Below are positions 1 through 7,360 of a DNA stretch of 38,250 bases, in pieces; position 1 is the first letter of the stretch, and each line of letters begins with the position of its first letter. The notes below the pieces were generated by a model. It saw nothing but the letters and a program-made list of their open reading frames with translations. It was not told the origin of the DNA and ran no database searches. The translations under genes were made by a program, and so were the position numbers. Source of the DNA: a virus; the IMG/VR virus record IMGVR_UViG_3300025687_000129, positions 1 through 38,250 of that record; one strand, given 5' to 3'.

Positions 1-85
1 ATTTCAATGGTCCTCGGGTGTTGCAAAATGATACACCCCCCCATCCTGCCGCGTTTCGCTACACTTCCCAAATTACCAGCATTAC
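1..85. other. Non-coding left end, candidate packaging-site region
   Basis: No credible gene lies here. The stretch follows the stop of the HNH nuclease (minus strand) and holds a run of seven C (plus strand) near position 40. If the molecule is circular it joins the 40 nt in front of the small terminase gene, which is where cos sites lie in many HNH-containing phages. No terminal repeat between the two window ends is visible by eye. The cos assignment is inference only. Confidence 0.3.
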
Positions 86-412
86 CTAGCCAGTGAACGT
101 ACTGTCTGTTGCTGCTGTCTTCGCACTGTGGTGTGATGCGCACAGCGTCTGTAAGTTATTGTCATCAAAGAACAACCGCTTCCTTCCCTTGTGTGGCTTG
201 ATGTGGTCAACCACTGGCTTGTCTGGTGTGCAGTCATGCAGTGGTTTCCCCTCCTTCAGGCACTCGACACAGAACGGCTGCAAGTAGAGATGTCTGGCAC
301 GCAGACCATCTTTACCTCGCCAGCCGTGCTTGCCATAAGTGTTGTACAGTTCATGCGGCTTGCTGGTTCGCCTCCACCTGTTGCGGTTGGATGTCTTCGC
401 AGATGTCGCCAT
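86..412 (-). CDS. HNH endonuclease, packaging-associated
   Basis: A 108-residue HNH nuclease. The fold markers are visible: a CxxC pair at 48-51, the catalytic Asp-His at 69-70, an Asn-rich helix near 84-87 and a second zinc half CxxHH at 91-95. The N-terminus is basic. Proteins of this size and type sit beside the terminase genes in many cos-type siphophages, where they are needed with the terminase for genome cleavage at cos. Here the gene is the last of the leftward late operon. Its ATG overlaps the TGA of the upstream tail gene as TGATG, so it is translationally coupled. A free-standing homing nuclease is possible, but its position opposite the terminase across the window ends favours the packaging role. 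Confidence 0.85.
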   Translation of the reverse strand: MATSAKTSNRNRWRRTSKPHELYNTYGKHGWRGKDGLRARHLYLQPFCVECLKEGKPLHDCTPDKPVVDHIKPHKGRKRLFFDDNNLQTLCASHHSAKTAATDSTFTG

Positions 413-1563
413 CAGTCCTCCTCCGCTGCTTCGGTCACAACAACCCTGCCGTGTGCCAACACCTCGTCACCATTCGCCGTGTCCCTCAATGCCCATCGCA
501 ATGTTCTCGCGGTTGCTGTCACTGCTGCTGTGTTAACGAAAGTGATCTGATTGTTGCTTGCACCACTGACAGTAATCGAGCCACTGGCAATGACCTGCAC
601 GTCGCCGTGACTGGCTTTTGGCGAATCAATCACTACTTGTAAGGTCTTGGTGGACAGATCCACTGCACTGCCCGCCGAGTCGGTGATTGCGACAGTCTGA
701 GCCACCACCTCACCGACGAAGTAATTGATCGTAGTTCCATTGACCCTTGCTGTGATTGATGCCTGGAGCGGTGCAATTGTGATTTGTAGATCCGCAGGAG
801 TCGCCAGTCCCGCTTGAATCTCACTGATTGGATGCGAGTGCTGCGGCAAGATCACAAACTCCTCATCACCCACGGGTATCTCTGTCAATGGCTCCTGCAA
901 TGTGATCACGCCATTCGCCTGCACGTAGGTATCTATTGGTCGTGCTTCCCCTTCCAGCCCGTTGCTGACAAACACCAGGATCATGTGGTCGTATTGTGAA
1001 TCAGGTGCAGTCAGATTGGTCTGGAATTGCGTGACGGTATTGCCAGCGTCAGCAACCGCAGTGCCATCAGTCACGGCTTGAGTTTTTAGAATCTGCCAGA
1101 ACGCACGCTCGATTGTCCCGGCACTGCCTTTGGTCAATGCGGTGCCGAGGAAGGTAGTGCCAATCGCCGTAGTCGCTGCCGTCGTCAATGACCGTTCGCT
1201 ACTTTGCCAGTCGTAACCCACCAGCGGATACGGATCACCAATCAAATACCCACTGTCTCCACCGTCTGTCCACGTCCCATAAATCTTCACACTGGGCGCA
1301 CCACTTGCTACCGCAGCATCAGGCACACTCACCAGGTACTCACCACCACCAGCGTTGTAGATGTTGCCGTCTGTGTGTGCGTCGTCTGGATCGGTATCGA
1401 GTGCGTTTTCAGTCACCGTCACATCAGCAGCACCCGACCGCTTGACGACAAGTGATTGGATGTCCGCAATCTGTAAATCGGTTTTGAACGTGCTGTAATC
1501 GTCCTGCACAGCCACGCACCGCAACCGTTGATCCGTACTGCCTGCTTGAATCGGCGTGCTCAT
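412..1563 (-). CDS. Putative tail or baseplate protein with beta-sandwich domains
   Basis: A 383-residue protein without cysteine-rich or enzymatic motifs. It is rich in Thr, Ala, Val and Asp, as is typical of beta-structured virion proteins. The N-terminal 110 residues and the C-terminal 100 residues each look like an Ig-like or upper-baseplate (BppU-N-like) strand pattern. In the C-terminal copy a segment reading ITDSAGSAVDLSTKTLQVVI (about residue 292 on) is typical of that fold. It overlaps the BspA-like gene upstream by ATGA and the HNH gene downstream by TGATG. It is probably part of the receptor-binding end of the virion. The family assignment is by eye and moderate. Confidence 0.55.
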   Translation of the reverse strand: MSTPIQAGSTDQRLRCVAVQDDYSTFKTDLQIADIQSLVVKRSGAADVTVTENALDTDPDDAHTDGNIYNAGGGEYLVSVPDAAVASGAPSVKIYGTWTDGGDSGYLIGDPYPLVGYDWQSSERSLTTAATTAIGTTFLGTALTKGSAGTIERAFWQILKTQAVTDGTAVADAGNTVTQFQTNLTAPDSQYDHMILVFVSNGLEGEARPIDTYVQANGVITLQEPLTEIPVGDEEFVILPQHSHPISEIQAGLATPADLQITIAPLQASITARVNGTTINYFVGEVVAQTVAITDSAGSAVDLSTKTLQVVIDSPKASHGDVQVIASGSITVSGASNNQITFVNTAAVTATARTLRWALRDTANGDEVLAHGRVVVTEAAEED

Positions 1564-2573
1564 ATCACCAAACCTCCAAATAGCCTACGTCGCCGTAGAA
1601 GCAGTTGCGGGACGATGCCACCGTACGAAAACTCAGAGTCGAACCCACCGTCCGTGATCGTCCAATTGCGAGGTGATGTTGTCAGCACGTCACGTACAGC
1701 CTGCCCTTTGCTGGCATACTTACTGTTTCCGCCGTGAAACGTCACGTTGTTATTGACGTTGTTTGCGAACGAGTTGGCGAGAATTGCGTCGTATGATTCC
1801 GTAGAAAGTGTAACGCCCGCGAACGCATTGACGCCGTTGTTCATTGTCGTGAAATCGAGTTGCGCACACTCAGTAAGATTGGTGTTTTGCCAGCATCCGC
1901 GAAACGTAGTACCGGCGGAAGTGTCAATAAGCGGGAAGGACGTCAACCCGCTGTTTTGCCACGACTCGTAGAAATCTGTAACCGTGCTCGTTGATATCGC
2001 AGGGAAGGACGTCAACAAGCTGCAACCCTTCCAGGCTCTACGCAATGTCAAAGCACTGGAGGTATCAATCGCCGGGAAGGAGGTCAATGGATCGTTAATC
2101 CACGCCAGGCTGAAGTCTTGCCCGCCTGACGTATCAATGAGCGGGAAAGACGCGAACTGGCAGGCGGCAAACGCTAAGAAAAACGATGTGACTCCGCCTG
2201 TATTCGCCGTTGCATAATCCGCTGCGGTAAAGGTGAGATTGCTACACCCATAAAACGCTGAATTGAATGTATCCCATCGGTTAGTCCCCCATTGTTCTAT
2301 TTCCAACAGTTTGGCTTTGTCGCCACCATTATTGAAGTTGATCGCAGGAAACCCACCTGCCACATTTTCTGTAATCGAAATCGAATACGTGCCAGCCCCA
2401 CCAGTAAACGTGTGCGTCCAACTCGACCCGGTATTGATCGTCTCGACTGGAGATCCATCGCCCCAGTCTACGTCGAAGTTGTACGAATAGCTCGAATTCC
2501 CTGGCAGCGTAAACTGGTCGTTGCTGGACGTGCCGGTGTTATCCGTTTTAACCTTGATGACAAATGCGGACAC
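1560..2573 (-). CDS. Tail or adhesin protein: PKD-like domain plus BspA-type LRR repeats
   Basis: A 337-residue protein. Residues about 20-75 form a PKD-like beta-sandwich, with the signatures DVDWGDGSP and a later THTF...GTYSISI. Residues about 95-235 contain roughly 23-residue repeats around the core LTSFPLIDTS, with AW..C/S between cores, as in BspA/DUF285 leucine-rich repeats of surface adhesins. The C-terminus is short and basic (LLRRRRLFGG). In phages such proteins are usually tail-tip or fibre components that bind the host surface. The start is GTG, overlapping the TAG of the gene before it as TAGTG. No signal peptide is present, in keeping with a virion protein rather than a secreted one. 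Confidence 0.7.
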   Translation of the reverse strand: MSAFVIKVKTDNTGTSSNDQFTLPGNSSYSYNFDVDWGDGSPVETINTGSSWTHTFTGGAGTYSISITENVAGGFPAINFNNGGDKAKLLEIEQWGTNRWDTFNSAFYGCSNLTFTAADYATANTGGVTSFFLAFAACQFASFPLIDTSGGQDFSLAWINDPLTSFPAIDTSSALTLRRAWKGCSLLTSFPAISTSTVTDFYESWQNSGLTSFPLIDTSAGTTFRGCWQNTNLTECAQLDFTTMNNGVNAFAGVTLSTESYDAILANSFANNVNNNVTFHGGNSKYASKGQAVRDVLTTSPRNWTITDGGFDSEFSYGGIVPQLLLRRRRLFGGLVI

Positions 2574-3262
2574 TATTCACCCCCCGCTGGATACGTCGCA
2601 GGGTACCCCCGCACCGTCGCAATCTCCGCTTCAATCTCAGCGAGCGTCAGAGCGTAGGTGTCCTGATTCTTGAGCGATTGCAGGCGACTCACAGCAACAT
2701 TGTGAGGCGATGCCAACGCCTGTTCCGCTGCGATGGCTGTGTCGATGACGCCCTTCTTGGCCTGCAAGTCAATCAACGCCTGCACTGCCGCCGCATCGAC
2801 TCCGGTGTAACGTGGACCACCTGTGAGAGTGTAGACATCAGCCACGACTTCAGCCGCTGTGATTCCCTGCCCGCGTGCTTCCACAAGCTGACCCACGATT
2901 CCGGCAATCTCCGTGACCAAATAACCAGTCAGTCCAGTGGTGTCGGAATTAGTGAGCACCTTGCGTCCGGTGATCTGCAACTGAGTCAGGAACTTGTTGA
3001 ATCCGGCAATCAACGCTGAATCGCCAGTTGCTTCAATCGCATCGATGAGTGATCCCGTCCAGGCCGCTGACTTGTCCAATGAAAGTACGTCGTAGCGAGC
3101 TGTCAACATGAACAGCAGGTCCGGCGAACTTGCGTCTGCGTGCTGCTTGGTCGCCCAGCAATCGCGAACGTGCCGAGTGTCCTGTCCCAGTGCCGTCGCA
3201 ATCTCAGCCGCCGAATTGCCAGCGTCTACAAGTTCCGAAATGTCTGCATAGGTTAGACTCAT
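2573..3262 (-). CDS. Hypothetical virion-associated protein
   Basis: A 229-residue, mainly helical protein with no family I recognise. Its first 45 residues look like a small HTH-type helical unit (YADISELVDAGNSAAEIATA), but the rest is an Ala-rich helical body without enzymatic motifs. It begins with ATGA overlapping the stop of the holin-like gene. It is followed directly by the BspA-like adhesin, so it belongs to the late tail/lysis operon. A tail or tail-fibre assembly role is possible from position alone. Confidence 0.6.
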   Translation of the reverse strand: MSLTYADISELVDAGNSAAEIATALGQDTRHVRDCWATKQHADASSPDLLFMLTARYDVLSLDKSAAWTGSLIDAIEATGDSALIAGFNKFLTQLQITGRKVLTNSDTTGLTGYLVTEIAGIVGQLVEARGQGITAAEVVADVYTLTGGPRYTGVDAAAVQALIDLQAKKGVIDTAIAAEQALASPHNVAVSRLQSLKNQDTYALTLAEIEAEIATVRGYPATYPAGGE

Positions 3263-3540
3263 CGCATTTTCTCCGCCGATTGATGATCACCCGACCGCTT
3301 CAGGATGTGGTCGATATCCTTTATGACTTCCATGTTGTCTCGCATGACCGCTGTGTTGGATTTGATCGTGTCGTTGCTGTTGTTGATGATGTCGACAAGC
3401 TCACCTCGCACCCAATGTTCAAGTTCGTCGATGCGGTCATCTGTCTTCTGCTGCCGCTTAGACGAATGCCACACGAAGAAACAGCAGAGTGCCGCGGGCA
3501 ACCCCACCGTGGCAATGAAATTTCCAACTTCGTCAATCAC
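3259..3540 (-). CDS. Holin-like small membrane protein (BhlA/UviB type)
   Basis: A 93-residue protein with one N-terminal membrane segment (about residues 7-26, ATVGLPAALCCFFVWH). A charged, coiled-coil-prone cytoplasmic part follows. This is the architecture of BhlA/UviB-like holins and of other small phage membrane proteins. It begins with GTG (VIDEVGNF...), with AGAAAG upstream as a weak ribosome site. It lies in the same operon as a papain-like protease and several other short membrane proteins, so a lysis role is reasonable. Architecture alone does not prove holin function. Confidence 0.55.
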   Translation of the reverse strand: MIDEVGNFIATVGLPAALCCFFVWHSSKRQQKTDDRIDELEHWVRGELVDIINNSNDTIKSNTAVMRDNMEVIKDIDHILKRSGDHQSAEKMR

Positions 3541-3678
3541 GGCGTCATCTTTCTAATCCTGACCACTTCATTTGTGTTGTGAGGCACTTCGGACTTGCAC
3601 CGCTCCACTGTGATTGCGAATTCGATCACGAGTCGTATTCACCCCCGGCACCTCAACGGGATTGATGGAGATGTTCTG
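3541..3678. other. Gap without a convincing gene
   Basis: About 140 nt between the holin-like gene and a tiny ORF. On the minus strand a 27-codon reading frame can be drawn from a GTG near 3634, but it has no ribosome site and no recognisable product. No promoter or terminator hairpin was seen. Confidence 0.3.
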
Positions 3679-3750
3679 TTATTCTGTTGGTGTCGCTTCT
3701 GTCTCAATGACTCGCCATTTCAATTTGGCGACTTCGAATGCATTACTCAT
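3679..3750 (-). CDS. Possible 23-residue peptide
   Basis: A minus-strand ORF MSNAFEVAKLKWRVIETEAT... of 23 codons whose ATG overlaps the end of the preceding gene. The same frame stays open for more than 40 further codons after its TAA. There is no recognisable motif. The overlap style matches the operon, but the ORF is very short and may be incidental. Confidence 0.3.
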   Translation of the reverse strand: MSNAFEVAKLKWRVIETEATPTE

Positions 3751-4000
3751 TGTTAAACACCCGCTGCATGATCCACCGCACCCACTTGGCAATCGTCCAG
3801 GCTAAAATCAACTGCTCGATCAACCCCGCCTGATAAAACCCCACGCTCAACCGCAACGTCTCCCGTGCATTGTCGCGAATACGCTGCTTCTCCTGTTTGC
3901 GATTGAACGGAGACATCCTCAACCGCGCACGCAGCTCACTTACGCGTGGGGATGTCACGTAAGCGGCTGCGGCGTCGGAGAGGATCTTGTCTGTGTTCAT
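3743..4000 (-). CDS. Hypothetical 85-residue protein with hydrophobic C-terminus
   Basis: Starts at an ATGA overlap with the secreted Cys-rich gene upstream, which fixes the start at 4000 rather than at a longer upstream ATG. The middle is strongly basic (about residues 20-50, many Arg and Lys). The last 30 residues form a hydrophobic, Trp-containing helix that could lie in or on the membrane (LIEQLILAWTIAKWVRWIM). The family is unknown. Its place among membrane and lysis-type genes suggests a membrane-associated role. Confidence 0.55.
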   Translation of the reverse strand: MNTDKILSDAAAAYVTSPRVSELRARLRMSPFNRKQEKQRIRDNARETLRLSVGFYQAGLIEQLILAWTIAKWVRWIMQRVFNNE

Positions 4001-4647
4001 CGAAATAATCGAAACCGTCGTTGTGGCTGATTGCACCGACCATTGGCACAACCACTGCTGCTAGGATAGCTACGTCGGGTTGTACTGGCCTGAACCTTGG
4101 GCGAAGTTTGCCGCACGACAAAATTGCCGTTGGCTTCAACGCCCGCATGGTGTAGCGCGGAATGGAGGTCGTGCTTTTCTTGCGTGGTTAAATGTGAAGC
4201 GTCCTCCACTCCGTGATGTCCCAAATGCTCATCAATCGACATGCCTGCAACGCCGTATTGCACGCCATTGCCGTGCTGGGCGAGGTATGAATTGAGGTTG
4301 TAAGAACGCCCGCGAATTGTGACTGTCTTGCCACCGACACTTGGCACCGACTGCAACGGCTTCGGACCACACCCACAGTTGGCACATTCCACCTTCAACG
4401 CTTCGATTTCCGCTCGCAGTTCCGCAATCGCCTCCATGCATTTACCATCGCAATTGCACGTGCAACCTGGCTCGCCAATCGTGGCTGCGATGTCGATGCC
4501 AGAAAGATCCTGCACAGGCACAATGAACGGTTCACCGCTCTGGTCCTTGTCCTCTCTCCAGGTGATCGGCTTCGGTGGTGCCTGCTGTGATTCGACAACC
4601 GCAATGGCCGTGACGATGAGTATCGTGATGGTAATCAACTGCTTCAT
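3997..4647 (-). CDS. Secreted Cys-rich hypothetical protein
   Basis: A 216-residue protein. I choose the ATG at 4647 because a GGGAG ribosome site lies just upstream and the protein then starts with a signal peptide (MKQLITITILIVTAIAVVES). A Cys cluster CTCNCDGKC follows near residue 65, then a short coiled coil and a CANCGCG motif. Later comes a His-rich patch (HLGHHG...HSALHHAG). The cysteines and histidines suggest a disulfide-bonded or metal-binding exported protein. No lipobox is seen, so a spanin lipoprotein is not supported. It lies directly after the papain-like protease. Function unknown. Confidence 0.6.
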   Translation of the reverse strand: MKQLITITILIVTAIAVVESQQAPPKPITWREDKDQSGEPFIVPVQDLSGIDIAATIGEPGCTCNCDGKCMEAIAELRAEIEALKVECANCGCGPKPLQSVPSVGGKTVTIRGRSYNLNSYLAQHGNGVQYGVAGMSIDEHLGHHGVEDASHLTTQEKHDLHSALHHAGVEANGNFVVRQTSPKVQASTTRRSYPSSSGCANGRCNQPQRRFRLFR

Positions 4648-4722
4648 TGTTTCGCTCCCTTTGGTCGCTTGTTGCTTCGTGTCCTTCATGCAACCGCTAC
4701 GCTAGGTTGCGGACACTTCGCT

Positions 4723-5571
4723 TCACCCCATCAAGTTGAATTGACCTGTATAGTTCGGCTCTTTGTGCGTCCCCGGCGCACCAATCAAATACACGCCGAA
4801 ACGATTCTCGCGCCGGATGTCTTCGAAATCCTGCTTGCCCAAGTAGAAATAACCCGCATCGCCGTAACGTGTGCTGTGACTGTTGGCGACCTTGAGATAC
4901 CACTGACTGTCCCACTTCTGGCACGTCACACCTTCGACTGCATGCCCACCGTTGCCAGCCCTTTTGTAGTTCTGAGCCACGCCTCGGGAATCAATCGGAA
5001 TCGGCCAACGCATCCCGATATGCACGCTTCCACACCGACACGCGACCCAGGCCATTGCCTGCTCGAATGATTCGCAGACAAGATGATCAGGCACAATGAA
5101 TTGCTTCGCCTCGTCCAGCACCTGCTGATTGCGTGCTGCCTCTTTGTATCGCGAATACATCTGACTGTAGTTCGCCACGTACGGCACTGTTGATTCCAGT
5201 GGGAGTCCCGTTGATTGCAGCAACTTAATGCCGCTAATCATTGATGATCCATTGTCGCGGCCAGACGAACCGCTCATGAACTGGCTGCCGATGTAAGCAA
5301 ACCCGCGTGATAGCTGGATCACTTCATCGCTACCAGATTCATAGAAATGGACAGCCTCAGCACCTGTCGATAATGCGTGACCCTGACAGGCGCCCATGCT
5401 TGACTGATCTTCAATTCGCAGCCATTGCGTCACATCGTGCGTCTCATCAATCAGCACATCCAACTGATTGAAATACTCCCGATAATTCCACGACATCGGC
5501 AGTGCCTGTGCCTCGAAATCAGCACGCACTTCGTCGGAATCGGGAATCAGACCTGTGAAGATCTCAGCCAC
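4723..5571 (-). CDS. Papain-like (C1A family) cysteine protease
   Basis: A 282-residue protein with the full papain catalytic pattern. Gln56 (oxyanion) sits in EDQSSMGACQGHA with nucleophile Cys62. His210 is in NGGHAVEG, and Asn230 is in VANSHSTRYGDAGYFYL, the equivalent of the papain NSWG...WGxxGY block. The start is GTG at 5571, overlapping the TAG of the preceding gene as TAGTG. An in-frame ATG 27 nt earlier lacks this coupling. There is no signal peptide and no pro-region of usual length. It lies among small membrane proteins in the late operon, so it may act as a lysin or as a virion-associated protease. No muramidase, amidase or peptidoglycan-binding domain is visible anywhere in the window. 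Confidence 0.8.
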   Translation of the reverse strand: MAEIFTGLIPDSDEVRADFEAQALPMSWNYREYFNQLDVLIDETHDVTQWLRIEDQSSMGACQGHALSTGAEAVHFYESGSDEVIQLSRGFAYIGSQFMSGSSGRDNGSSMISGIKLLQSTGLPLESTVPYVANYSQMYSRYKEAARNQQVLDEAKQFIVPDHLVCESFEQAMAWVACRCGSVHIGMRWPIPIDSRGVAQNYKRAGNGGHAVEGVTCQKWDSQWYLKVANSHSTRYGDAGYFYLGKQDFEDIRRENRFGVYLIGAPGTHKEPNYTGQFNLMG

Positions 5572-5924
5572 TACAACGCCTCCCCAATCTGTTTCCACGT
5601 CTCGCAGCTCTGGCGAATGAACTCCGCCACCTGTTTCCGATCCGCACCCTCTTTGAGCATCGCAGCAACGTGCTCGTCAATCAGCTTCGACGCATCTGAC
5701 CGGGCTTGCTTGCTGAGTTCGGCCCATTCCTGAGCCAATGCCACCTGCGATTTGCTGGAGTTCTCCACCTCGTCAGCAAACGACTTCAACGCAGCCAGAT
5801 TGCCACAGTATTCGTGAATGAAAGCTTGCGCGTGATCCTCTTCGCCACCAATGCCTGAAATGCCTGGTGCCAGCAGTTGCAACGCGATGAACGCGACCAG
5901 CATGCCGTTGGCGAACTGCTTCAC
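5571..5924 (-). CDS. Membrane-anchored or secreted helical protein
   Basis: 117 residues. Residues about 5-27 form a hydrophobic signal or membrane helix (GMLVAFIALQLLAPGI), followed by a long helical, coiled-coil-like part (about 40-110). The start is GTG, overlapping the previous stop as GTGA. This layout recalls inner-membrane spanins or holin-associated proteins (one N-terminal anchor, periplasmic coiled coil), but no sequence family is recognised. It directly precedes the cysteine protease. Confidence 0.55.
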   Translation of the reverse strand: MKQFANGMLVAFIALQLLAPGISGIGGEEDHAQAFIHEYCGNLAALKSFADEVENSSKSQVALAQEWAELSKQARSDASKLIDEHVAAMLKEGADRKQVAEFIRQSCETWKQIGEAL

Positions 5925-6112
5925 GACTTGCCCCTCAGATCGCGGATGGCCTGTTCAATGTCGCCCAGCTTGTCAATCAGCTTGTCGTTGCCACCGCTCA
6001 CGCTGGGCAACTTGAACGACTTGGCGAGCGACCACAGATACGACCACGGCACGTTGAGCACAGCGAGCACAACCAGGCCGAGGATCATCAGTGTTTGATT
6101 GTCCAGATTCAT
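5921..6112 (-). CDS. Small membrane protein
   Basis: 63 residues with one membrane segment (about 8-24, LMILGLVVLAVLNVPW) and an amphipathic charged tail. The ATG overlaps the stop of the 51-residue gene upstream (ATGA). Its size and layout fit a holin or holin-like protein. It is one of several membrane peptides grouped in this cassette. Confidence 0.55.
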   Translation of the reverse strand: MNLDNQTLMILGLVVLAVLNVPWSYLWSLAKSFKLPSVSGGNDKLIDKLGDIEQAIRDLRGKS

Positions 6113-6264
6113 TCCCCATCTTCCTTGGCTGCATGTTGCAAGACTTCAAACTTCACCGATTCCAACGCTCCCACAATCTCCACCGCAGAAAACTCCCACT
6201 CTTGATGAGCTGCAAGGCATGTCTTGAACAGCCGGTCAATCAGGTCTGCGAGCTTGTGGTTCAC
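6109..6264 (-). CDS. Small hypothetical protein, 51 residues
   Basis: A 51-codon gene beginning GTG-AAC-CAC (MNHKLADLIDRLFKTCLAA...). Its start overlaps the stop of the gene before it (GTGA) and its stop overlaps the ATG of the membrane protein after it (ATGA). Precise coupling at both ends is the main reason to call it. It is a helical, charged protein with no recognised motif. Confidence 0.6.
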   Translation of the reverse strand: MNHKLADLIDRLFKTCLAAHQEWEFSAVEIVGALESVKFEVLQHAAKEDGE

Positions 6265-6575
6265 AGAGACACGCCTTTTTCAAGATAGGCAAAAACACGC
6301 TCTACAACCGGACGAATGAAATCATCATCGAACGGCTCTAGGTACACTGGCAGTTTGAGAAGCTTGTCGATTTCTGTGGTCAGCGTCTCAACCCATTCAC
6401 GCTTCTCTGACTCGTCAATACCATCTGCGACAGACAGCATGATCTGTTTCCAGTTCCACGGAATGCGTGATGCAGCAAGAAGGGCGACCTGTTTCACGAG
6501 CACCTTGCCATAAGTGTTGAGAAAGCCATCGTCCATCGACGCGGCAATCCGTTCCGCAAATTCCTGATCGGTCAT
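6261..6575 (-). CDS. Hypothetical protein, first gene after the late leader terminator
   Basis: 104 residues, helical, acidic, without a recognised family. It has a clear AAAGGTGAC ribosome site before the ATG. It is the first gene downstream of the promoter at 6674-6702 and the terminator at 6594-6629, so it heads the late tail/lysis operon. Function unknown. Confidence 0.6.
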   Translation of the reverse strand: MTDQEFAERIAASMDDGFLNTYGKVLVKQVALLAASRIPWNWKQIMLSVADGIDESEKREWVETLTTEIDKLLKLPVYLEPFDDDFIRPVVERVFAYLEKGVSL

Positions 6576-6593
6576 TTGTCACCTTTGGAAACG

Positions 6594-6629
6594 AAAAAGG
6601 CGGCTTCTTCGCAGATGGAAGAAACCGCC
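6594..6629 (-). terminator. Intrinsic terminator in the leader of the late operon
   Basis: Read on the minus strand, a 12-bp stem (GGCGGTTTCTTC with GAAGAAGCCGCC, one G-U pair) closes a 7-nt loop and is followed by five T. It stands between a good promoter and the ribosome site of the next gene, only about 20 nt before the ATG. It should stop most transcripts unless an antitermination mechanism acts. Confidence 0.85.
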
Positions 6630-6673
6630 GGAGGCGTCGTTAAGTCAGCACGGAGTGCCTGTATGTCAAGAGC

Positions 6674-6702
6674 ATTATGCGATAGAACTAATTGATTGTC
6701 TA
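6674..6702 (-). promoter_or_regulatory. Sigma70-like promoter of the late tail/lysis operon
   Basis: Minus strand: -35 TAGACA (5/6 match), 17-nt spacer, -10 CATAAT (5/6 match). The -35 overlaps the stop codon of the HTH gene. The expected transcript start is near 6667, about 40 nt before the terminator stem. The layout resembles lambda pR'/tR'. Confidence 0.6.
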
Positions 6703-7032
6703 TAGCTCTTCGAAGATGGTGTCTCCTGATTTGAGCTTGCGAACGGTGTAGGCTTTCACGCTCTTCGGCATCTTTACACGCCACTTATCGGGCTCAGCAG
6801 GCCCAAAATACTGCTTCACCCATGCCTTGCCACAATTCAACGCGTCGCCAATCTCAGGTACCGAATAACCGAGGTCTCGCAACTTACGCACCAGCGTTGG
6901 TCGCAGGGCATCGGCTTTAATGCTCTGATCCGACTTGTCACGGAGCTGCGAAATCGACAACCCCACCTTGTCACACGCACACCAAACTTCCGAGCGTCCC
7001 TGCTCGTCCAAACACTCAATCCATTTCTTCAC
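6700..7032 (-). CDS. HTH-containing protein in late-regulator position
   Basis: 110 residues. A helix-turn-helix is visible at about residues 58-78 (YSVPEIGDALNCGKAWVKQY), and the first half is helical and charged. The start is GTG, overlapping the stop of a 34-codon ORF (GTGA). The gene lies immediately before a promoter plus terminator that lead into the tail/lysis genes, the place occupied by the antiterminator Q in lambda. I know of no sequence match to Q. A transcription regulator of the late genes is an inference from position and HTH. Confidence 0.6.
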   Translation of the reverse strand: MKKWIECLDEQGRSEVWCACDKVGLSISQLRDKSDQSIKADALRPTLVRKLRDLGYSVPEIGDALNCGKAWVKQYFGPAEPDKWRVKMPKSVKAYTVRKLKSGDTIFEEL

Positions 7033-7133
7033 GCCGATTCCTCCTGTTCTTTCCAGTGTGCATCGCAGCTCTCAAACCGAAAACTGCAACCCTCTGCCGT
7101 CACGTTGTCCTTGCCGTCGTACTGAGTGGGCAT
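7029..7133 (-). CDS. Small ORF, 34 residues
   Basis: MPTQYDGKDNVTAEGC... ends at a GTGA overlap with the HTH gene and overlaps the end of the gene upstream by 34 nt. A GGAGG-like sequence near its end probably serves the HTH gene. Its own ribosome site is poor. It may be a real coupled small gene. Confidence 0.4.
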   Translation of the reverse strand: MPTQYDGKDNVTAEGCSFRFESCDAHWKEQEESA

Positions 7134-7360
7134 GAAGACTTCGATGGCTGGTTTTCCTTTAGCCTGTAGTGCTCACCTTTTAGTGGGACAATGTCCGGTC
7201 GACCAGCAAGAAGCAATCTCACAATGTGCCCGTCAAGTTGATTACTCGTAGGCGACATCGCAACAAATTCTTGGCTGAAATTAGCCGCGTTAAACGTCCC
7301 GTCAGTGCTGCCAAATGCGTCCACAGCACGCTCCGCAGCAAGTCGAATCAAATCATTCAC
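7100..7360 (-). CDS. Hypothetical protein, 86 residues
   Basis: Begins at GTG in a GTGA overlap with the preceding gene. The first 70 residues are a plausible globular, helical protein; the end is Ser/Thr-rich. No family is recognised. It is part of the leftward early/middle operon. Confidence 0.5.
   Translation of the reverse strand: MNDLIRLAAERAVDAFGSTDGTFNAANFSQEFVAMSPTSNQLDGHIVRLLLAGRPDIVPLKGEHYRLKENQPSKSSCPLSTTARTT

Noticed and set aside
191-642. Several plus-strand ORFs of 60-140 codons opposite the HNH and tail genes
   Set aside because: They lie antisense to well-supported minus-strand genes, have no ribosome sites and no recognisable products.
3634-3678. In-frame TAA between the 23-codon peptide and a further open frame, as another read-through case
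   Set aside because: The downstream part shows no coding character, unlike the amber case at 23432.
6572-6784. Minus-strand ORF running through the late leader terminator and ending in an ATGA overlap
   Set aside because: It has no ATG, GTG or TTG after the predicted transcript start, and most of it is antiphase to the HTH gene; unlike the 14.5 kb case it cannot be started in the leader.
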